A stretch of 64,000 bases of DNA from Blasia pusilla (Eukaryota; Marchantiophyta; Marchantiopsida; Blasiales): positions 2,170,001 to 2,234,000 of the forward strand of contig CM114272.1 in assembly GCA_050084515.1 (NCBI GenBank), in the 5' to 3' direction. Below are positions 48,888 to 61,077 of this stretch, in pieces. The notes beneath the pieces are model-generated. The model saw only the letters and a program-made list of their open reading frames with translations. It was not told the origin of the DNA and searched no databases. Positions within the stretch are counted from its first letter, which is position 1, and every line of letters begins with the position of its first letter. A program made the translations under genes and the position numbers.

Positions 48888-49620
48888 ATGTACTTACACA
48901 ACATATGCCACATGGAATGAGAGCAATTTATTTTGGTAAAATCACTTATCAATAATTAGAACTCCAAATTAAGCTCCCAAACACCTAGTCTAATTGAAAG
49001 AGAGAACTACAGAAGTAGCCAAACACATAATCATGTTATAAGAGAGAGCTTGATAAAAGTAGGAGTAATCACTAATCACAATACTTAATTGTGCTCCCCA
49101 ACACCTAATCTAAATAATCGTGTTGAAAGAGAGATCATAATAGAAGCATAGAGCTACTAAGGAAGAGTGGGGTACTAGGATTTGCAAGTCGCCTATGATA
49201 GACCGGAGTTTCAGTCTCCATTTTTTTGAATGAGTATGCAAATTCAATTAGTACTCTTGATGAGCCTCACCTCCTCTCTCGAAGATGGGCGAACTTACGT
49301 GGTGAGTAGTGTTATGCTATGGCTAACGATTCTTACGAAGAATGGACTTAATTTTTTCAGATTTGTTTGATCGACATCCGGAGACGAGAAAATTTGGATA
49401 TATTAAGCCACGCTCTAGCTTTCCACTAGTCCTCCTACTCCCATACTAGAATCACATGGATGGCTCTTGAAAACTTTTTTTCCGGAGTAATTGGTGAGAA
49501 GCATGTGAATATCTTTTTACATCCCGATGATCCCTCTCTTGCACAATTCCCGCATAATTTGTATACAAATTTCTCGCCCTCTTTAATATGATGCGGTGAA
49601 TTTATCTTCCTACAAAATTT

Positions 49621-49658
<38 letters not shown>

Positions 49659-50061
49659 AAGGTGAGTGTGATCAAATATTTGAGAAATCAACTTTTAGTA
49701 TGTATTCACTCCCACTAATGCGAACTCACTTGAGAAATCAGTGTTGTGTGGTAGTGTCTTTCATAACCCTATCTCAATTCAATTTTAGTGTGTCAACCAT
49801 ATCTAGAATCAAGCTTGAATGATACACATCACTTTCAAGATTTGCAAGATTGGGATGACAAGATGTTGTGCTGATTATGGGACGTTGGAGACATGCAACC
49901 CATGACGTCACATAAGTAGAATACTTCTAAAAATGACTCACGGCATCTAATAAAATGAACTACCCTAAGACATAAAAATACCATATCTTGGTTTCACAAC
50001 CAAGGGGGCATCAGATATCATGGCCCCAACAGACGCTACTATCAAACATCCTATTGACCTC

Positions 50062-50095
<34 letters not shown>

Positions 50096-51660
50096 GTTGA
50101 TCATCATATGATGCAAGAGGCTGAGGTGTAGTGATGGATCCTATACGAGAGTCCGTGCGAGCCTATGTGATGGCACAAGGGAGATTACTACCATGAGCAA
50201 CGGTGGTAGTTGTAGCGGTGAAGAAGATCCATCTCTACAGTCAACTTCACGATAGACATTGATTCATCTCCCTGGCCTAGAAATAGAGATGTATGGGACT
50301 ATAAAGGAGAGGTATGACTCGTTCCTTATAGATTGCGTTCATCATCTTTAATCTAGAAATGGGTTATGCTTAACTACTAAGAATATTTATTGTAGGCAAT
50401 GAGTCTCTATAACTTTGTATCGTGCCAAAATTGGTGGGCTTTTGTGACGGGCTAAAGCTACAGGAGACACCATTGCTAGAGGCCCTTCTAGTGACAGTCA
50501 TGTCTTTTTAGATGTAATTGATATTAGATGTGCTATTGGTGAGTTTAGCCTATAGAGGGTGTTTTTAATATTTCCTAGTTGGTTGTGATCTTTATGCACT
50601 CTACTCTTTGAATGCCCAGCTTTTGTATTTCTAGTGAGTTCCTATCATCCTGTTCATTAGAGCTTTTTATTTCCATTCATTTCTTTTCTATTTACAACTC
50701 CTACATGTTCTCACTATTTTTTGGGGCCATCTAGAGTATCCACGTGTCCTGTGCAACTATGCATTAACGAGTACGCAACCCCGTTTTGAGTTTTCGGAGT
50801 ACAATAAACCATACAAAAATAGTTTGGAGGTTCGTATCAAGCATCGAAACAAGGCGATAAATGAGCCTATTAATGGAATAAGACTATAAATAACCATATT
50901 CATAAACTATAAATGAGGGATATATATTACACATCCATTCGAACGGTTAAAATTTTGATATCCATGGTTGAACCGTGCGGAGTATCTTGCATTTTGCAAA
51001 CTCCGCGTTCGGAGTCGCCTTAGTGTAGGGTGCGTAACCATAAATGAGGGATATATATTACACATCTATCGGAACCGTTAAAATATCGATATCCATGGTC
51101 GAAAACGTGGAGAGTATCATGCATTATGCAAGCAATGCGTTCGGAGTCGTTTAGTGTGGATGCGTAAATGCATTTCGTAATGTAAAGGCCGTAATTATTT
51201 TCTTCTCTCCCAGTTACCCGTCTCAAAGGAAAGGGCACGGAGTGGTTACTCCCCGTTACCAACAAAGCATGGACTAACTATGTCCTCGAAAGGGAAAGGG
51301 TCACAAGGATATGGCGTCCGGGTGGAAACACGTGTCGGATTTTGGGCAGCGGTGTTATCTGCGCGCCGTCTGTTTGTCGGAGCGGGCAGTCATCTGAGCG
51401 GGGTGTGAGAGTTGGACGATCCCGATCCCGGCACGTCTACCATCGGGTGGCTGTGGCTTAGACATCCGTCCCTCACCTCACGACCCAATTCCCAAGCGTA
51501 GTGCTGCGTGCCACCGCCTTTCCGTCGCGCGCGTTCGATTGACCTCATCGGACGGACCTACTGGAGATATCTGAATCTGGAGAATCTCGCGACCTAAAAA
51601 CATCAGCCAGCTAGGATACAACATCATCTCTCAGTCCACGTCAGCCTGGACTCGAGGCTC
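48888..51660. other. Unassigned DNA upstream of the CRP1-like gene
   Basis: Contains a (CT)n microsatellite at 49622-49654 and a (GA)n microsatellite at 50063-50090. Around 50930-51140 two related segments repeat GGGATATATATTACACATC, followed by a TTAAAAT stretch and ATATCCATGG, a tandem duplication of about 112 bp. GC content rises from about 51300, as expected for promoter and leader of the next gene. No other gene is supported. Confidence 0.5.
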
Positions 51661-51778
51661 ACGAGTGGTCGATTGCCCTCATCTTCTCCGCTCTATCGGT
51701 AGTGTAGTCGAGGGGTATGAGGCTGTAGATGGTACCAGAGCAAAGGGAGGTTTTTCCGAGCTCTCGAGGGTTTTGGCT

Positions 51779-54684
51779 ATGGCAGCTCAAACCCTGACAA
51801 TTTGGGCGAAACCCTCGGCATCGATTTCAAGGGGCTCCATCGCTCGGGCGAATGTTGAGACGGCCGCTCCGGCAGAGGTGAGAGGGAGGAGCGGAGTGGC
51901 AGGGCAGCAGAGGAGATTTTTCGTGAAGAGATGGGTGCGGCCTGCAGAAGTGGTTGCTGTCAAGGAAGGCGGGCAGGCGTGGATGAATGTCGCGCCATTG
52001 ATCGAGCGACTGGAGAGCGGAGAAAGCTTGCCGACGACGCTCGCGGCGGAGTACCAGAATCTGCCGGACTGGCAGTGGAGGTTTGCACTCAAGCGGCTGT
52101 GTGAATCGAAGAGGGTAGACACTGCCGCGTTGCTGTTGAATTGGTTGTATCAGCAGGAAGTGTTTGTGGAGTCGTGTGACATTGCTTTTTCAATCGTCGT
52201 CAATGGGTTGAGCAAGGAGGGCCGCGTGTACGATGCGTTCATGCTTGTGGAGCCTTTGAAGGAGAATGGCGGTTGGCTGCCCATGGCAACATGTAATGCG
52301 CTCATCGAGATCTGCTCTCGGAATGGAGAGCCGGAGAAAGCGCTCGAGCTGTTGGATCGCATGCGTGAGAACGGACTGCAACCGGACAACGTAACTTACA
52401 GCGTCGTAATTCAGGGGTGCACGAAAGGGAGGGTGGAGTTGTCGACTATTCTGAGGGTTTACGAACAAATGCAATCTGAGAAACTAGAAGTTGACGGGAA
52501 ATTGTACAACGATTTGATCGTGGCATGCTCCATGGGCGGCGATGCAGACCGTGCTCTCTACTTCACGGAAAGATTACAGGCTGGGGGATACGATGCCGAA
52601 ATGAAGAGCTTCATTGCACTAATTACGGTCCTCGGTCAATGTGGCAGAATGACTGAGGCCGAGGCCATTTTTGAGGAGATGAAAGCGAGCGGTTTCCCTC
52701 CCAACACGAGGGCCTTCAATGCCCTGCTTGCCGCATTTGCCCGGAAAGGGCTCATGAAGAACGCGGAGGACGTCCTTGTGGCCATTACGGACAGCGGCTT
52801 GAGCTTGAATGACCGCAGTTACGGCCTCATGGTTGACGCCTACGCTCGTTCAGGTCGCCTGGATCAGGCCGTGGCCTGTTTTGAGGCCATGAAGGCTGCC
52901 AACTTGAAACCCAATGCTTTTATATACAGTCGCCTAATGTCCATGTTTAGGGATACGGGGCAGTGGGAGCTTTCCATCCAGATGCTTAGGGAGATGCAGG
53001 CCAACGGCATTCCACCCAACAAGCATGCTTATAACATTATGATTGACACGTATGGGAAACACGGGAAAGCAGATGCGGCTCTTAAAGCTTTTGAGAAAAT
53101 GAAGGCGGAGAAAGTACCGCGGGATGTGGTCACTTGGAATTCTCTGATAGAGGCTTGCTGCAAGGCCAATCGTTATGAAGATGTTCTTCGGCTGTACAAG
53201 ATGATGCAAGAGGATGGCTTTCAACCAACTTCGCACACGTTCAATATTATTATCAACCATGTGGGAGCAAATGGCGAATGGGATAAAGTGGAATCGTTCC
53301 TTGAGGAAATGCGGAGTATGGGAGTAGTGAGGAATGAGGTCACCTACACCACCTTGGTAGATCTCTATGGCAGATCCGGGCGCTTCCTCGAAGCAGTTGA
53401 GTGTTTTGAGAAAATGAAGGCGGAATCCTTGACGCCTAACTCCGCTGTCTATTGCGCTCTAGCGAATGCTTACGCGCAGCAGGTGCGTACGTCCGGATCT
53501 GCATCTCTCTTTGTGTTGCAATCTCCTTCATCACTACATCAGTGCTAGGGCGGATACTTGGATTTCTCTTGCAGCGCAGGCACTCCTCTTAGGCCACGAA
53601 CTAAAATCTAAATGCTGGTTCCTCTCTACCCCCCCCCCAAATACCTTTACGGCGAACCTGATGATCTGCGCACACTCTGATATCAGGATGAGTTGGGTGA
53701 GTCCGAGCATGAATTCAGTGCTGGGTCTACGCCCATGAATTTATACCGGGAAGGTAGCTGATATTCAGATTTCATTTCTAAATATGGGGATAATCATGAA
53801 TCATGAAATACAGTCTCCGTTCTAGCCCACCACAGTGGAGACGCAAAGATTCTTCTTTAACACAATCAAATCTGTGCAGGGCATGTGTGAACAAGCGGTC
53901 AAGGTATTCCGAGATATGGAACAAGTTGGAATTGAGCCTAATTTAACGATGCTGAACCTGTTGATTAACGCATTCAGCGTGGCTGGGAAGTACCTGGAGG
54001 CATTTGCTGTATTCGACTACATGAGAGAAGTGGTAAGTGGAGCAGTGTACCTGTAGGTGAGGGAACTGATGTCTGTATTACCCATGGTGAATTATCTTCG
54101 TATTGCACACCTGCAGTGTAAAGTGTTTTTGGTGCAAGGTTTTTTGTAGTCTTCAAAACTTTCAAGTAGTCTTGACTTCCTTTTGGATGGATTGGTTTTG
54201 CAGGAAGTAAGTCCGGACGTGGTAACTTATACAACCTTGATGAAAGCTCTTATCAAGGGACGAAAGTTTGATAAGGTGTGTGCTCTCCCACACTTTCTCC
54301 ACTCTTGAATCGGCTGTCCGATCCGTTCCTGTGCTTCCAGAGGTGAACAGATCGTCAAAGATGCTTGAGCGTAGCATATCAAGAGCCGAGCATGTCTGAT
54401 GATGCTTGTGCAATTCCTGTTTCTGTTACCTTTTGCACTTGTGATGCTCATGGATATGGGTGTAGTTTCCACATAGCTAATGACTTGCTTTCATTGTGTT
54501 TGCAATTTCCCTGACTTCAATGTAGATGGTAGGAAATACTGATGACTTATTTTATTTTTTCATGCAGGTACCTGAGTTGTTTGATGAGATGGTAGCATCT
54601 GGCTGCACTCCTGATGATATGTCAAGAGACATGCGCCGGAGTGCAGTTAGGTTCATGGATGAGATACGGAGAAATCGGGAATGA
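51779..54684 (+). CDS. CRP1: CRP1-like chloroplast pentatricopeptide repeat protein (four exons, 681 aa)
   Basis: Predicted exons are 51779-53482, 53880-54032, 54204-54275 and 54568-54684, with GT-AG introns and exact frame joins giving 681 aa. CRP1 of maize and its Arabidopsis homologue are stromal PPR proteins needed for processing and translation of plastid mRNAs such as petA, petD and psaC. The order of segments (LLNWLYQQ, KALELLDRMRENGLQPD, AEAIFEEMKASG, RDVVTWNSLIEACCK, EVTYTTLVDLYGRSGRF, DVVTYTTLMKALIKG) matches that family along its length. Residues 1-55 are Ala/Ser/Arg-rich with few acidic residues, as in a chloroplast transit peptide. About 14-15 PPR units fill residues 134-660. No SMR, E or DYW tail follows, so this is a P-class protein. 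The frame is open upstream but begins with GTG; ATG 51779 in a good context is chosen. It contains the expected C-terminal introns. Confidence 0.93.
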
Positions 54685-57600
54685 CCTGGAAATACAGAGT
54701 TCTCTGCCTGGGTTGATATAGAAACTTCTCAGGCAAGCATCCAAGATCGGATCAGACAATGCTGGCAAGGAATGGTCCACCTTCCCTAAGGGATTTTTAA
54801 GCTTGTCACCTTCACATTCAACCCATCTCTCTGCAGGTAATTTTTTTCATTATTGTCTTAAAATTGTCTGTGCCACTATTGGAAATGCTATTCTGTTTGA
54901 CTGTTGCGAATTCTACTGTATTTATGTTCTGAAATTTGCTGAATCCCCAATATCAGCTTACCCATTCCTGGCTGCTCTTGCATCTGCTTTGTTGTCTATC
55001 AGTGGCAAGAACCAGAAATTCACAGTTATTTTGGAATTAAGCGCCCAAGGGCTTTTAGTATCTTCGGAAGCAGGTGTTGGGCTCTACTGAAACCTATGCA
55101 CTTCATAAATAATGGTGGAATCTGTGGAATATGCTTTGCAGGCACCTTGTCGGCAGGATCGTTTTTCTGCTCTTCGATGGTGTAGGAAAGTGTCCCCATA
55201 ATCTTGTTACCTCCTCTTTACACTGGAGATCAACTACCTGTGATGCCCACAGAGTTGTCGTCTGTCTCACTTATAGCCACTACCAATACTCACGACCGTA
55301 GACAACCCAGGTAACTGATCAGATTCCAAATGTAGCCTGATGTAGGTGGACAATCTTGCATAAGCAACATCTCCCCTGTCATAGCTTCGTATAAGTAAAA
55401 ACACCTTTGTCATTATTAGTTGTGATAAAGAACTTATGTAAATAAGGAATTGTCTGCAAAGTTTCATCTTAAGAACTAATGCTCCCAAGAACATGGCTGG
55501 TAGCTGATGACAACTGACTCCATATTTGGAGTGTTTCAGAGGGGTTCCATTCTTATGTAAGGTGGAAAGGGATTGTCCTATTTTCATATGAATAGTCCTG
55601 TGGGGACGTGGCAGGATTGATGGTGCTCCCTCGCTGCCGGGAGAGGATAGCTACCTGGTTGGTTCTGCCAGTAGTCATATGTGTCACAAAATTAAATTTG
55701 GAATGGTGGTCAGCATTGTAATCAATGTTATGTAATTCGTCGAAGTCTCTATCTATACTGTGTACTCTGCCAATTCGAAACACACGAAGGACAGGAAACG
55801 CATGCCCACATTATTATCTCCAACGGAAAGGTTTCAGATTAAGTGACTGATTCCCTGCTAGAGCTTTCTTGCAAAAAAACTCTAATTTGGAGTACAACCC
55901 AGAACTTTGTAGAGGGATGGAAATGGAAAACGAGAAGGATAAGATTCAAAAACAGTGCAAGCTCTCAATTATCTTTCTGCAGGTTCGTGAAATTACCTAG
56001 TAAAGTTGCCTAAAAGAAGAAAAGGCGGTTTTGAAAGTACCACAAGTGTTGGTTGTCGAAATCATCATCATTATGTGAATAGATGTGTCTTATCATACTT
56101 GAGCGTTATTACCGAGCTAATGGAATACACATTTCCTCACACGCATATCATTTGTTGATGATATGCATGTAGGTGCTTAGCCATGGGTAGAGGTGATTAA
56201 CACTTGAATAAAACTTTGCATCCTCCATTCCCAAGAACAAGAACAGGAGGCTTTTCATTAGACATAGGGTTGACGAAAGAAAGATGGAATTACAGTTTCT
56301 ATTTCAGTCCACGACAGGAGAAGGTATGAAAGTTGAATTTCAACTTTAGGTTACATGCCTTGTAAGAGTTCATCGTGTGGGGTACAACATCACCAATGCA
56401 TAGACGCTTGAGAGTATCCTTGTAGATTTCTTTTGTTGTTACAACATCACCAACGATTAAGGTAAATCATGATGGTTTTCTTTAGGGCTTGACTTACTTT
56501 TGCTCTCTAAGATGGTTAATTTTTTTTCAAGTCGTGAAGTCTTCTTTCTCCTTTTGAGCTTCCCCATACATCATCTTCCTAAACATTATGAAAAGAGGTG
56601 GGATTTGATGGATTAAGAAGTTTGTAAAACAAATCAGTATCAAGTATTCTAAAGCCAAAGGAATATGAATACTAAGATAAGAATGGAAATACTATATGGG
56701 CCATGGGTGGAATGTAGGTTGGAGATGGTTGAATAAGGCGAGGGGTTTTCCTTTACCTCGATCTCATAACTTTTAAGCATGAATGGTTCAATTTTTTATC
56801 GGCCCTAAGTGCAAAGTAGTCTTGATAATCACATAAATCGGTTTCTTATAATCGGCGTTCCTAAAAGAGGCCGTTTGTGAAGAAGAGGACGAAAGAGTGA
56901 CAAATAGAAGTTACATGTAGAAAAAATAAATTAACCTACGAAAACAAGCAAAAAATGCACTTTAAAAAATGGAAAAACAAGAAATATTCCAGTTTTCAGG
57001 TATTGAGTAAATGAAACATAATGAATGGAATATTGGGCACTTCAACATGTCGAATTGAACTGGGTGAATTGGTAGTGAAGGGTTGATATATATGTAGATT
57101 AGTTTGATGAACACATACCATTAGAAATAATCCATTGCATAAATTTAAATAACCTTTTCGTATTTCTCCAAATATCCAAGTAAAATAGGAAAAGCCCTTT
57201 TCCAAATTTTATTTGATGGGAAAATGTTCTTAAATATTTAATATCCTTATACTATCTATTAACTCATAAAAAATACCGAGTAGAATAGGAAACCAAAGGG
57301 AAGAAGATTAAAAAAATGTAAAAAAGAGAAGAGGTAATTTTTTTTAAAAAAAAATGTTAGTGAAGTAGAAAACATATGGGGAAAAAAAACGATATCCCTT
57401 TGCTTCTCGCTTGCTCTACTATGCTACCTATGCATATCCCGCCCTCTGCTCGAACTTTGGCTCCTTGATATCTATTTAGATTAATCTGGCATGTGGCTTT
57501 TTTGGAAGTAATGCATCCTATAAGTAGTTACTCTATTGTAATGCGATGGCTATGCTCATTCTTGTCATTTAGGCCTTTGTTGTTGATCTTCGTGCCTATC

Positions 57601-57807
57601 GGGGGAAGCTTACCTTATTGCTAAGATGAAGTGCGTCCTCCACGGAAAGGATATTTAGTACCTTATCTTTCCAAGGAGAAGGGAGTGTAGTGCACTTGGA
57701 GAATATGTGGATAATCAGAGAGGTCAAAGATTGAGATCTCTTCATTGAGGTTTGAAAGACAGGAAGGGAGTTTAAGGGACACCTGATACCTTGATGGAGA
57801 TATGCAT
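54685..57807. other. CRP1 3' region and unassigned DNA
   Basis: The first several hundred bases probably contain the 3' UTR. A TCTCTGCAG/GTAATTTTT site near 54835 could be part of a 3' UTR intron. No further gene was recognised; composition becomes AT-rich beyond 56 kb. Confidence 0.4.
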
Positions 57808-57905
57808 AGTTGCACAAAAACGGATAAGTCCGTCCTTGGGACGGACATGCACAGACATGGATTGGAAGAGGTGGGGCCATACTTATAGTTTATGATGGAA
57901 GGTAG
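57808..57905 (+). repeat. MITE-like repeat, left-end fragment
   Basis: Matches the left end of the family at 58839 and 63656: AGTTGCACAAAAACGGATAA, AGTCCGTCCTT, then GAGGTGGGGCC and TTTATGATGGAAGGTAGG. The right half is absent. Confidence 0.65.
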
Positions 57906-58336
57906 GTACCCTTATGAGATACTTCATTCCACTACCACAAAAGTTCCAAGAACCTCACATATAATGTATAAGCGAGTAAATATGACATCGTGTTGATCTT
58001 TTGAATGCTCTACTCATGATTTCTATCCCAAATACACATAACAACCACAATAGAGTTAATAAAAAATACCATATAAATATTTTCACATTATGTACATATG
58101 TATATACGTACTTATGTATGTATGTAAGTAAAATTGACGCAAAGGGTATGACAATATCCACTTTCTTTCATGTGAACATGGAGGGGGGGAATTTACTTGT
58201 GTACTTATCATATGGGAATAAAAATGTGTGGCTCATTTTGCAAAATCTATATTTGGGCAAAATCCATTATATGTTTTATTATCTTCAATAAGACCAAAAA
58301 CCTTATTATTAAGATGGTCTAGTGTTATTTAGAGAA

Positions 58337-58364
58337 GATTTCCATCTCTTGAGAGATGGAAATC
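58337..58364. repeat. Perfect palindrome, 13 bp arms
   Basis: GATTTCCATCTCT and its reverse complement are separated by two bases. No associated gene. Confidence 0.85.
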
Positions 58365-58599
58365 ATTCATACCTATATTCTAATTGGAAACTATAGTTGC
58401 CGATCTATATTATAATTTGAAACCAAAATCTCACTTTCAAACCCTCCACAACATAATATATGATGTCCTTTTAACCAATGGAAAGGCTTACGTGAATCTA
58501 CATGTGTAGGGTAGAGTTTTAAATTATGTAGTTTCACAACCCTCTACGTTCAATGTACCCGTTATTTCGTACATCACAGATACATTGACTTGTACAACA

Positions 58600-58800
58600 C
58601 ATGTGCATCGACTAGTCTTATATATTCAAACTTAATGTGTCGAATTGCTCATAGATAATATACAAAAGCCGGTGTAACAAAAAGAATATAGTGTCTAATT
58701 TTACAATGAGATGTATCATTGATAACTTTATTGCTTTGGTTACGGTGATATTTGATCATTTACATGTGTTTTTCAATACTTCCCTTTAAAATATACTATA
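58600..58800 (+). repeat. Dispersed repeat, decayed copy (family of 1183 and 60640)
   Basis: Shares ACAATGAGATGTATCATT, TGATCATTTACATGTG and TTTTTCAATACTT with 1183-1340 and the minus strand of 60640-61017, with many differences. It lies directly before a MITE-like copy. Confidence 0.5.
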
Positions 58801-58838
58801 AAAATGGAAGTATGCAAAAAACCTGACAAGTTTTTCCT

Positions 58839-59115
58839 TAGGTTGTACAAGTCTGGACATGTCCACTGACATAGATTATAAGAGGTGGGGCCCACACTTA
58901 TAACTTATGATGGAAGATAGGGAAAGTGCGAGTGCGGTAATAAGGGGGGAGGGAGTGGAGGAAGAAACATGAAATTATGAAACATGAAGGAAAATAGAGG
59001 GAATAAGAAAGACGGGGAAGGTGCGGTCCACATGTACAAGTTCTTCCATAGCACGGACGCAAGTCCACGAACATGGACATGTCCCAGCAAACGGACTTTG
59101 TCTACATGCAACCTT
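58839..59115 (+). repeat. MITE-like repeat, full-length copy
   Basis: Runs from AGGTTGTACAAGTC to TACATGCAACCTT. The ends are weak terminal inverted repeats (AGGTTG against CAACCT). It is about 277 bp, close to the 63656-63979 copy. No clear target duplication. The minus strand keeps an open frame similar to those in the other copies. Confidence 0.7.
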
Positions 59116-59168
59116 GATATATATCAACCATTACTTTTAAATATAATTCTTAATGTATGTTAACATAA

Positions 59169-59465
59169 TTAAAAATCCCTTTTCGTAATCCTTATGCCTT
59201 GGTTATGATTACTAATTATTGATATCATGTATCCATGGTTTTACCTCATGAATAAACATACTATTTGATATATTTTCCCGAAATGGTTAAATGGCTCTCT
59301 CTCCTCACCTTTGCATCCAAAATCCCTTTTGGTAATCCTTATCTCTTGCCTATGATTATTAATTAGTGATATTATGTATCCATTGTTCTATTCCATGAAT
59401 AAACATAAGATTTGATATATTTACTCTAAATGGTTAAAGTGGCTATCTCTCTTCACCTTTTCGTC
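59169..59465 (+). repeat. Tandem duplication, about 148 bp period
   Basis: Two units share AATCCCTTTT, GTAATCCTTAT, ATGAATAAACATA, TTTGATATATTT and AATGGTTAAA in the same order, beginning near 59171 and 59319. Confidence 0.8.
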
Positions 59466-60639
59466 CATCTATGGTTAATTGATAGTATTTTGGTATGATT
59501 TATTTATAATGACTAATTATGAAGTTTCTTGATTTTCTCTTGGTTGAAATTTTCAAAAAAAACATTTATTCAATTCAACATTAGCCCATTTTTTGCATTC
59601 CTAGTTTTCCTTCTCTTATGGAGTTTCTTTTTCTAGTTCTCTTGCAAGATTTACATATCATAAAATTTATTAATTTAATTTAAAATTTAAAAATGAAAGA
59701 GATTGTATGGATTATGGGATACCTCTTAATTTTTATTTAATAAATCAAAGAACGAAAACTGAAAATCGGGTATATTCCAGTCTAAAAACTAATAATACTC
59801 AATACCCCTTTATTGGTGCGTACTCCTACTAGTAGATGGAACCAGTTTGCTAAGTGTGGCTAGCTGGATAGTAAGCTCTCCAGACAGCAGGAGTGGAACC
59901 AGCTAAATGTAGCGGCAGTAGCTTCCAGCTTTGACAGTCTGACTTCCACCAACGGTATTGTCGGCTCAGGTACGATGCCAGTGGCGTCAGCTGTGCGGCG
60001 ACCTAGCCTTAGCCGTAGGGCCGACCCTCCAGGCAGTGTGGCCCTACAAACGGTCCAGGAATCGACGGTCGTGCGACCATCGCGGGGGAAGGTCGGGCTG
60101 AATCACGATCGGAAAATTTTAATATAAAATAAAATAATAAAACAAAATAATTCAGTGATAAGTCTGACGAGTGTATAGTGGAGCCTTTGGACGGCATATC
60201 GAAAGTTTACTGAGGGACTTTTACGGGAATTCGCGGATGATCTACGGGGAACTTCTCATTTGCTTAGCTGGAAGTGCAAGAAGTTTGGCGTGATGCCTTG
60301 GAAAGGCCCTATATGGTGACATAGCCAAATATCACAATATACTCTCTTTTTTCTAATTACTTTGCTCCTTTATTATAGGAGGGTGAAAAGGATTCCAGAT
60401 AGAAAAATAGAAATAGGAGAAAGATGTATGGTCCATAATTTGAGAACATGTTGAGAGATAAATTTCATTTTATTCTAATAGCAAATCTCAAAAGAAGACA
60501 AAGAAAGTAATAGCATCCAAGAAGGGAAGGAATGAAGAGATGTTCAATGGAAAGCGAGGAGAAAATGGCAACTACTAACTACGAACGCTAGTTTGATCAG
60601 CTACACGATTAAAAGTCTCAAACGAATCAGACACTAACA
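59466..60639. other. Unassigned intergenic DNA
   Basis: No gene recognised. A GC-richer island at 59830-60110 has no open frame with a known domain. Confidence 0.4.
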
Positions 60640-61017
60640 CTAGTAGTTGGTTTGAAGTCGATGGACGATGAGGTGATCGACCCCCACCACTTCCGCTCGA
60701 CATATCAGTGCCAAAGCTTTTGCATGTTGTAAGGTCACCAAGATGCATTGCAAAAAATAAATAGTTAATACATAAAGGAAAGGACTACGAGAAGGGGCAA
60801 GATAATGATTCTCAAGAGAGTGGTGAGAACATGTTTTCAAGAAAGTATCAAAAGACACATGTGAGTGCCCAAATACTTCCACTATAAAAGGAATAAATCT
60901 ATTGGTTGCATGTCTCACAACATAACTCAACTCCTTGATTCTTGATGTTGCTTTGGCCACCAAACCTTTAGTATGTATCACTCGACACACCAAGTCCAGA
61001 ACGTGTTGAATTAGCAA
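60640..61017 (-). repeat. Dispersed repeat with an uninterrupted 125-codon frame
   Basis: The best preserved of three copies (others at 1183-1510 and 58600-58800). The minus-strand frame has no ATG at its head and includes VVRHATNRFIPFIVEVFG and HVSFDTFLKTCSHHS. This pattern recalls C-terminal segments of plant non-LTR reverse-transcriptase products, but I cannot assign it firmly. It is probably a fragment of a larger element. Confidence 0.45.
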
Positions 61018-61077
61018 CCATCACATTCCCTAGTGTCTAAAATCCACCTCGAGACATAAGAAGATCAACTCTCCAAC

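Noticed and set aside
49622-50090. (CT)n and (GA)n microsatellites as a possible inverted functional pair
   Set aside because: Simple repeats of this kind are common in plants, and nothing else links the two.
51665-51778. 38-codon upstream extension of the CRP1-like frame
   Set aside because: It begins with GTG rather than ATG and lacks transit-peptide character; ATG 51779 has a good context.
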